Source: Clostridiales bacterium
Lineage (GTDB): Bacteria > Bacillota > Clostridia > Lachnospirales > Lachnospiraceae
Length of the DNA stretch: 8,315 bases
Assembly (NCBI GenBank): GCA_021203115.1
Contig: JAJQBV010000103.1
Coordinates: forward strand, 1 to 8,315
Direction: 5' to 3'
This document shows positions 6,509-8,315 of the stretch, piece by piece. Within the stretch, counting starts at the first letter, position 1. Each line of letters starts with the position of its first letter. The position numbers and the translations under genes were made by a program. The notes beneath the pieces are model-generated. The model searched no databases. It was not told the DNA's origin and saw nothing but the letters and a program-made list of their open reading frames with translations.

Positions 6509-7725
6509 GGCTCTCCTCCCATCTTCTCTAAGAGCTCCGGCACGTTCCGCGTCCGGCCGAGCTCCCCATATACCTTGGAGAAGATGACGGCGCCGACTTT
6601 CAGGCGTCCCTGTGCCCGGCGATTCAGGTGATATTCGATTTTCTCTGTGAGAATGTCGAGTGTCGGCTGCCATGCATCGGTCCCGTGAATGATGCGAAGC
6701 CCTTCGTCTGTGGTGACGGCGTCCAGAATCTGCCGTGCGCGGTTGGCGTCGATTCCCGCCCGCAGCGCCGCGGCGGAAAGGATTTCCATCCGGGCGTCGG
6801 CCTCTCTGGAATGGGTGTTCATAATGCCGCCCGCAACCTTGACAAATTTCCCGATATGGGCGACAAAGAGCAGACCGTCCAGCTCCAGATTGAACGCCAG
6901 ATCGATGGTCTGCGCCACATAATAGCTGCCGGTGACCGCCGCCTCCGGACCAACCGGGAAATTTACGTTCAGATAATCTGCGCCGTAGTTTCCGGGCGTG
7001 ACCGGAATATATCTCTGACGCACCGCTTTCTGGCGCAGCTCCAATTCAATCGTTGAAATCACGGCCTGTTCGCTCATCGGCTCTACAATGCCGGACGTTC
7101 CCAGAATGGAGATACCTCCCTCAATCCCCAGACGGGGGTTGAAGGTCTGTTCCGCCAGCCTGCGTCCCTCCGGAGCCGAGATCGTGACCTCCAGACTGCC
7201 TGTGTATCCGAACTCCTCACAGACCGCCTGCACTTCCTCCGCGATCATCTGCCGTGGCACCCGGTTGATAGCGGGTGTGCCGACCGGTTGCTCCAGACCG
7301 GGAAGGGTTACCGTGCCGATGCCCTCGCCGCCGCGGATGTCAACCGTTGCGATGTCCGGCTGCCCGTCATCTGCGCTCATGTTTCCTGTCTCGCATCCGT
7401 TTTCACCCTGCCGCCGACAGGCCCCGCCGCACTTTCTGACCTGTGCATAAATCAAAATGCCGTCCGTCACATCCGGATCGTCACCGGCATCTTTCTGAAT
7501 GGCGCAACTCGCTGACTCATCGTCCCAGCGGGGGAAAAGCGGCTCCAGAAACAGCGTGATTCCCTTCGGCGTCGTCAGGCGCACCGCATCCACCGCTTTT
7601 CGGGAAAACAGCATCCGCGCCGCCGCCTGCGTCGCTGCAGCCGCACAGCTCCCCGTCGTATAACCGAAGCGCAGCTTTCGGTCACCCCGGATGATATACT
7701 GATCCTGCAGACCATTCTCTGTCAA
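6505..7725 (-). CDS. cbiD: Cobalt-precorrin-5B C1-methyltransferase CbiD
   Basis: This 406-residue CbiD methylates C1 of cobalt-precorrin-5B in the anaerobic pathway. Its presence, with CbiG, marks the cobalt-early route. Motifs are RFGYTTGSCAAAATQAA (19-35), CAIQKDAGDDPDVTDG (74-89), RGGEGIGTVTLPGL (131-144), PVGTPAINRVPRQMI (147-161), FNPRLGIEGGISILGTSG (195-212) and HIGKFVKVAGGIMNTHSR (290-307). The family is usually about 360-380 residues; much of the surplus is an insertion at about 98-124 that holds Cys99, Cys103 and Cys111. The start is TTG at 7725, with GAGGAG 8 nt upstream (7734-7739). No in-frame ATG lies between the rfbC stop and the conserved N-terminus. It is the first cob gene of the run and follows rfbC by 20 bp. 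Its stop overlaps cbiF by 4 bp. Confidence 0.96.
   Translation of the reverse strand: MTENGLQDQYIIRGDRKLRFGYTTGSCAAAATQAAARMLFSRKAVDAVRLTTPKGITLFLEPLFPRWDDESASCAIQKDAGDDPDVTDGILIYAQVRKCGGACRRQGENGCETGNMSADDGQPDIATVDIRGGEGIGTVTLPGLEQPVGTPAINRVPRQMIAEEVQAVCEEFGYTGSLEVTISAPEGRRLAEQTFNPRLGIEGGISILGTSGIVEPMSEQAVISTIELELRQKAVRQRYIPVTPGNYGADYLNVNFPVGPEAAVTGSYYVAQTIDLAFNLELDGLLFVAHIGKFVKVAGGIMNTHSREADARMEILSAAALRAGIDANRARQILDAVTTDEGLRIIHGTDAWQPTLDILTEKIEYHLNRRAQGRLKVGAVIFSKVYGELGRTRNVPELLEKMGGEP
6515..6520 (-). promoter_or_regulatory. Ribosome binding site for cbiF
   Basis: GGGAGG on the minus strand, 6 nt before the ATG at 6508. It is embedded in the last codons of cbiD (Met-Gly-Gly-Glu) and fixes the cbiF start within a longer open frame. 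Confidence 0.8.
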
Positions 7726-7733
7726 AATGTCAG

Positions 7734-7739
7734 CTCCTC
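7734..7739 (-). promoter_or_regulatory. Ribosome binding site for cbiD (TTG start)
   Basis: GAGGAG on the minus strand, 8 nt before the TTG at 7725. It lies in the 20-bp gap after rfbC and supports the unusual start codon, since no ATG or GTG is available in frame nearby. Confidence 0.75.
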
Positions 7740-7745
7740 TTCCTT

Positions 7746-8315
7746 TTACCTCTCAAAAGTGAAGGTATCCTTCAGCCCCAGCCACTTCTGATCCTTCTCG
7801 CTCAGGTTCAGCGGCGAGCCGTCACTCATGCGATACCCCTTCGCACCGGCCGTTCCGGAATACTCCCCGACCAACTGCGGCCACTCGATTCCGATCTGCG
7901 GGTCATTCCACGCCAGTCCGCCCTCATCGCCCGGATGGTAAAAATCCGTGCACTTGTAGCAGAACTCCGCGAGATCCGAGAGCACCAGAAATCCGTGGGC
8001 AAACCCCTCCGGGATGTAAAACATCTTCTTATTTTCCTCAGTCAGCTCCACGCCGAACCACTTGCCGTAGGTCTCGCTGTTTCCGCGCAGATCGACCGCG
8101 ACATCAAAGACCGCGCCGCGGACAACCCGGACCAGCTTGCCCTGCGGGAACTCCTTCTGGAAATGCAGGCCGCGCAGCACGCCCTTTGTGGAGGAAGACT
8201 GGTTGTCCTGGACGAAGACCATGTTCAGGCCTGCCTCCTCCATGTCCCGCTGATTGTAGGTTTCCATAAAATTACCCCTCGAGTCGCCGTGAACGGTCGG
8301 CTGGATGACGTAGAG
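7746..8315 (-). CDS. rfbC: dTDP-4-dehydrorhamnose 3,5-epimerase RmlC/RfbC (5' end beyond window)
   Basis: RmlC epimerises C3 and C5 of dTDP-4-keto-6-deoxyglucose on the way to dTDP-L-rhamnose, used in surface polysaccharides. The 189 visible residues form a cupin: VIQPTVHGDSRGNFMETYN (3-21), DNQSSS (37-42), RGLHFQ (48-53, with catalytic base His51), VAVDLRG (72-78, with Asp75), YIPEGFAHGF (100-109) and TDFYHPGDEGG (123-133, with Tyr126 as the expected general acid). The C-terminal part carries the longer loop (EYSGTAGAKGY) and ends LKDTFTF. The Met at 8267 is internal: the frame stays open to 8315 and those 16 codons match the RmlC N-terminus, so the true start is outside the window, probably 10-15 residues away. 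It lies 20 bp upstream of cbiD on the same strand. Confidence 0.95.
   Translation of the reverse strand, partial: LYVIQPTVHGDSRGNFMETYNQRDMEEAGLNMVFVQDNQSSSTKGVLRGLHFQKEFPQGKLVRVVRGAVFDVAVDLRGNSETYGKWFGVELTEENKKMFYIPEGFAHGFLVLSDLAEFCYKCTDFYHPGDEGGLAWNDPQIGIEWPQLVGEYSGTAGAKGYRMSDGSPLNLSEKDQKWLGLKDTFTFER

Larger units (their letters stand above)
53..7725 (-). other. Cobalamin ring-synthesis gene run cbiD-F-G-H-J/E/T-A, probably one transcript
   Basis: The six open frames are co-oriented and joined by overlaps of 4, 8, 4 and 22 bp and one 4-bp gap, leaving no room for internal promoters or terminators between genes. I saw no hairpin followed by a T-run on the minus strand between 7725 and 53. 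One polycistronic message is therefore inferred. The upstream boundary is not visible: rfbC is only 20 bp away, so the promoter may lie before rfbC or still further right. Confidence 0.85.

Noticed and set aside
5711..6631. Plus-strand open frame of 306 codons opposite cbiF
   Set aside because: Antisense to a full-length, motif-complete CbiF, with no family resemblance in its own translation.
7697..7725. TTGACA at the cbiD start as a -35 box with TATATC downstream
   Set aside because: The spacing to the TATATC is about 21 bp, too long for a sigma-70-type promoter, and the element lies inside the cbiD coding start. Probably chance.
7760..7774. Inverted repeat (6-bp stem, 3-base loop) near the rfbC end, followed on the minus strand by CTTTT
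   Set aside because: The stem is short and only moderately GC-rich, the T-run is only four bases, and it lies in codons for the conserved KDTFTF end of RmlC. Too weak to call a terminator.

Overview
The window is a tightly packed block of anaerobic (cobalt-early) cobalamin biosynthesis genes. All are on the minus strand and are transcribed from right to left. The diagnostic cobalt-early proteins CbiD and CbiG are both present. The high GC content, strong purine-rich Shine-Dalgarno sites, TTG starts and the style of the RmlC protein suggest an anaerobic Clostridia member, possibly Lachnospiraceae. The taxon is inferred from general familiarity and was not tested.

Layout in the direction of transcription: the 3' part of rfbC/rmlC (dTDP-rhamnose synthesis, running off the right edge); a 20-bp gap; cbiD; cbiF; cbiG; cbiH; a three-domain cbiJ-cbiE-cbiT fusion; and cbiA. 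Spacing inside the cob block is +4-bp overlap, 4-bp gap, 8-bp overlap, 4-bp overlap and 22-bp overlap, so translation is probably coupled from gene to gene. At the far left, the last 32 codons of a plus-strand gene may run tail-to-tail into cbiA, with 44 bp shared.

In pathway order, CbiH (C17 methylation and ring contraction), CbiF (C11), CbiG (lactone opening), CbiD (C1), CbiJ (reduction), CbiT (C15 and decarboxylation) and CbiE (C5) carry cobalt-precorrin-3 to cobalt-precorrin-8. CbiA then amidates cobyrinate at the a and c side chains. CbiC, which links cobalt-precorrin-8 to cobyrinate, is not in the window. Nor are the chelatase (CbiK/CbiX), CbiL, CbiP, CbiB and the lower-ligand genes.

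There are no RNA genes, mobile elements, CRISPR arrays or convincing terminators, and no stretch over 300 bp without a gene. I found no new system. The points worth a second look are the CbiJ-E-T fusion and its AT-richer linker, the direct attachment of the cob block to a rhamnose gene without room for a B12 riboswitch, a cysteine-bearing insertion in CbiD, and the two TTG starts.
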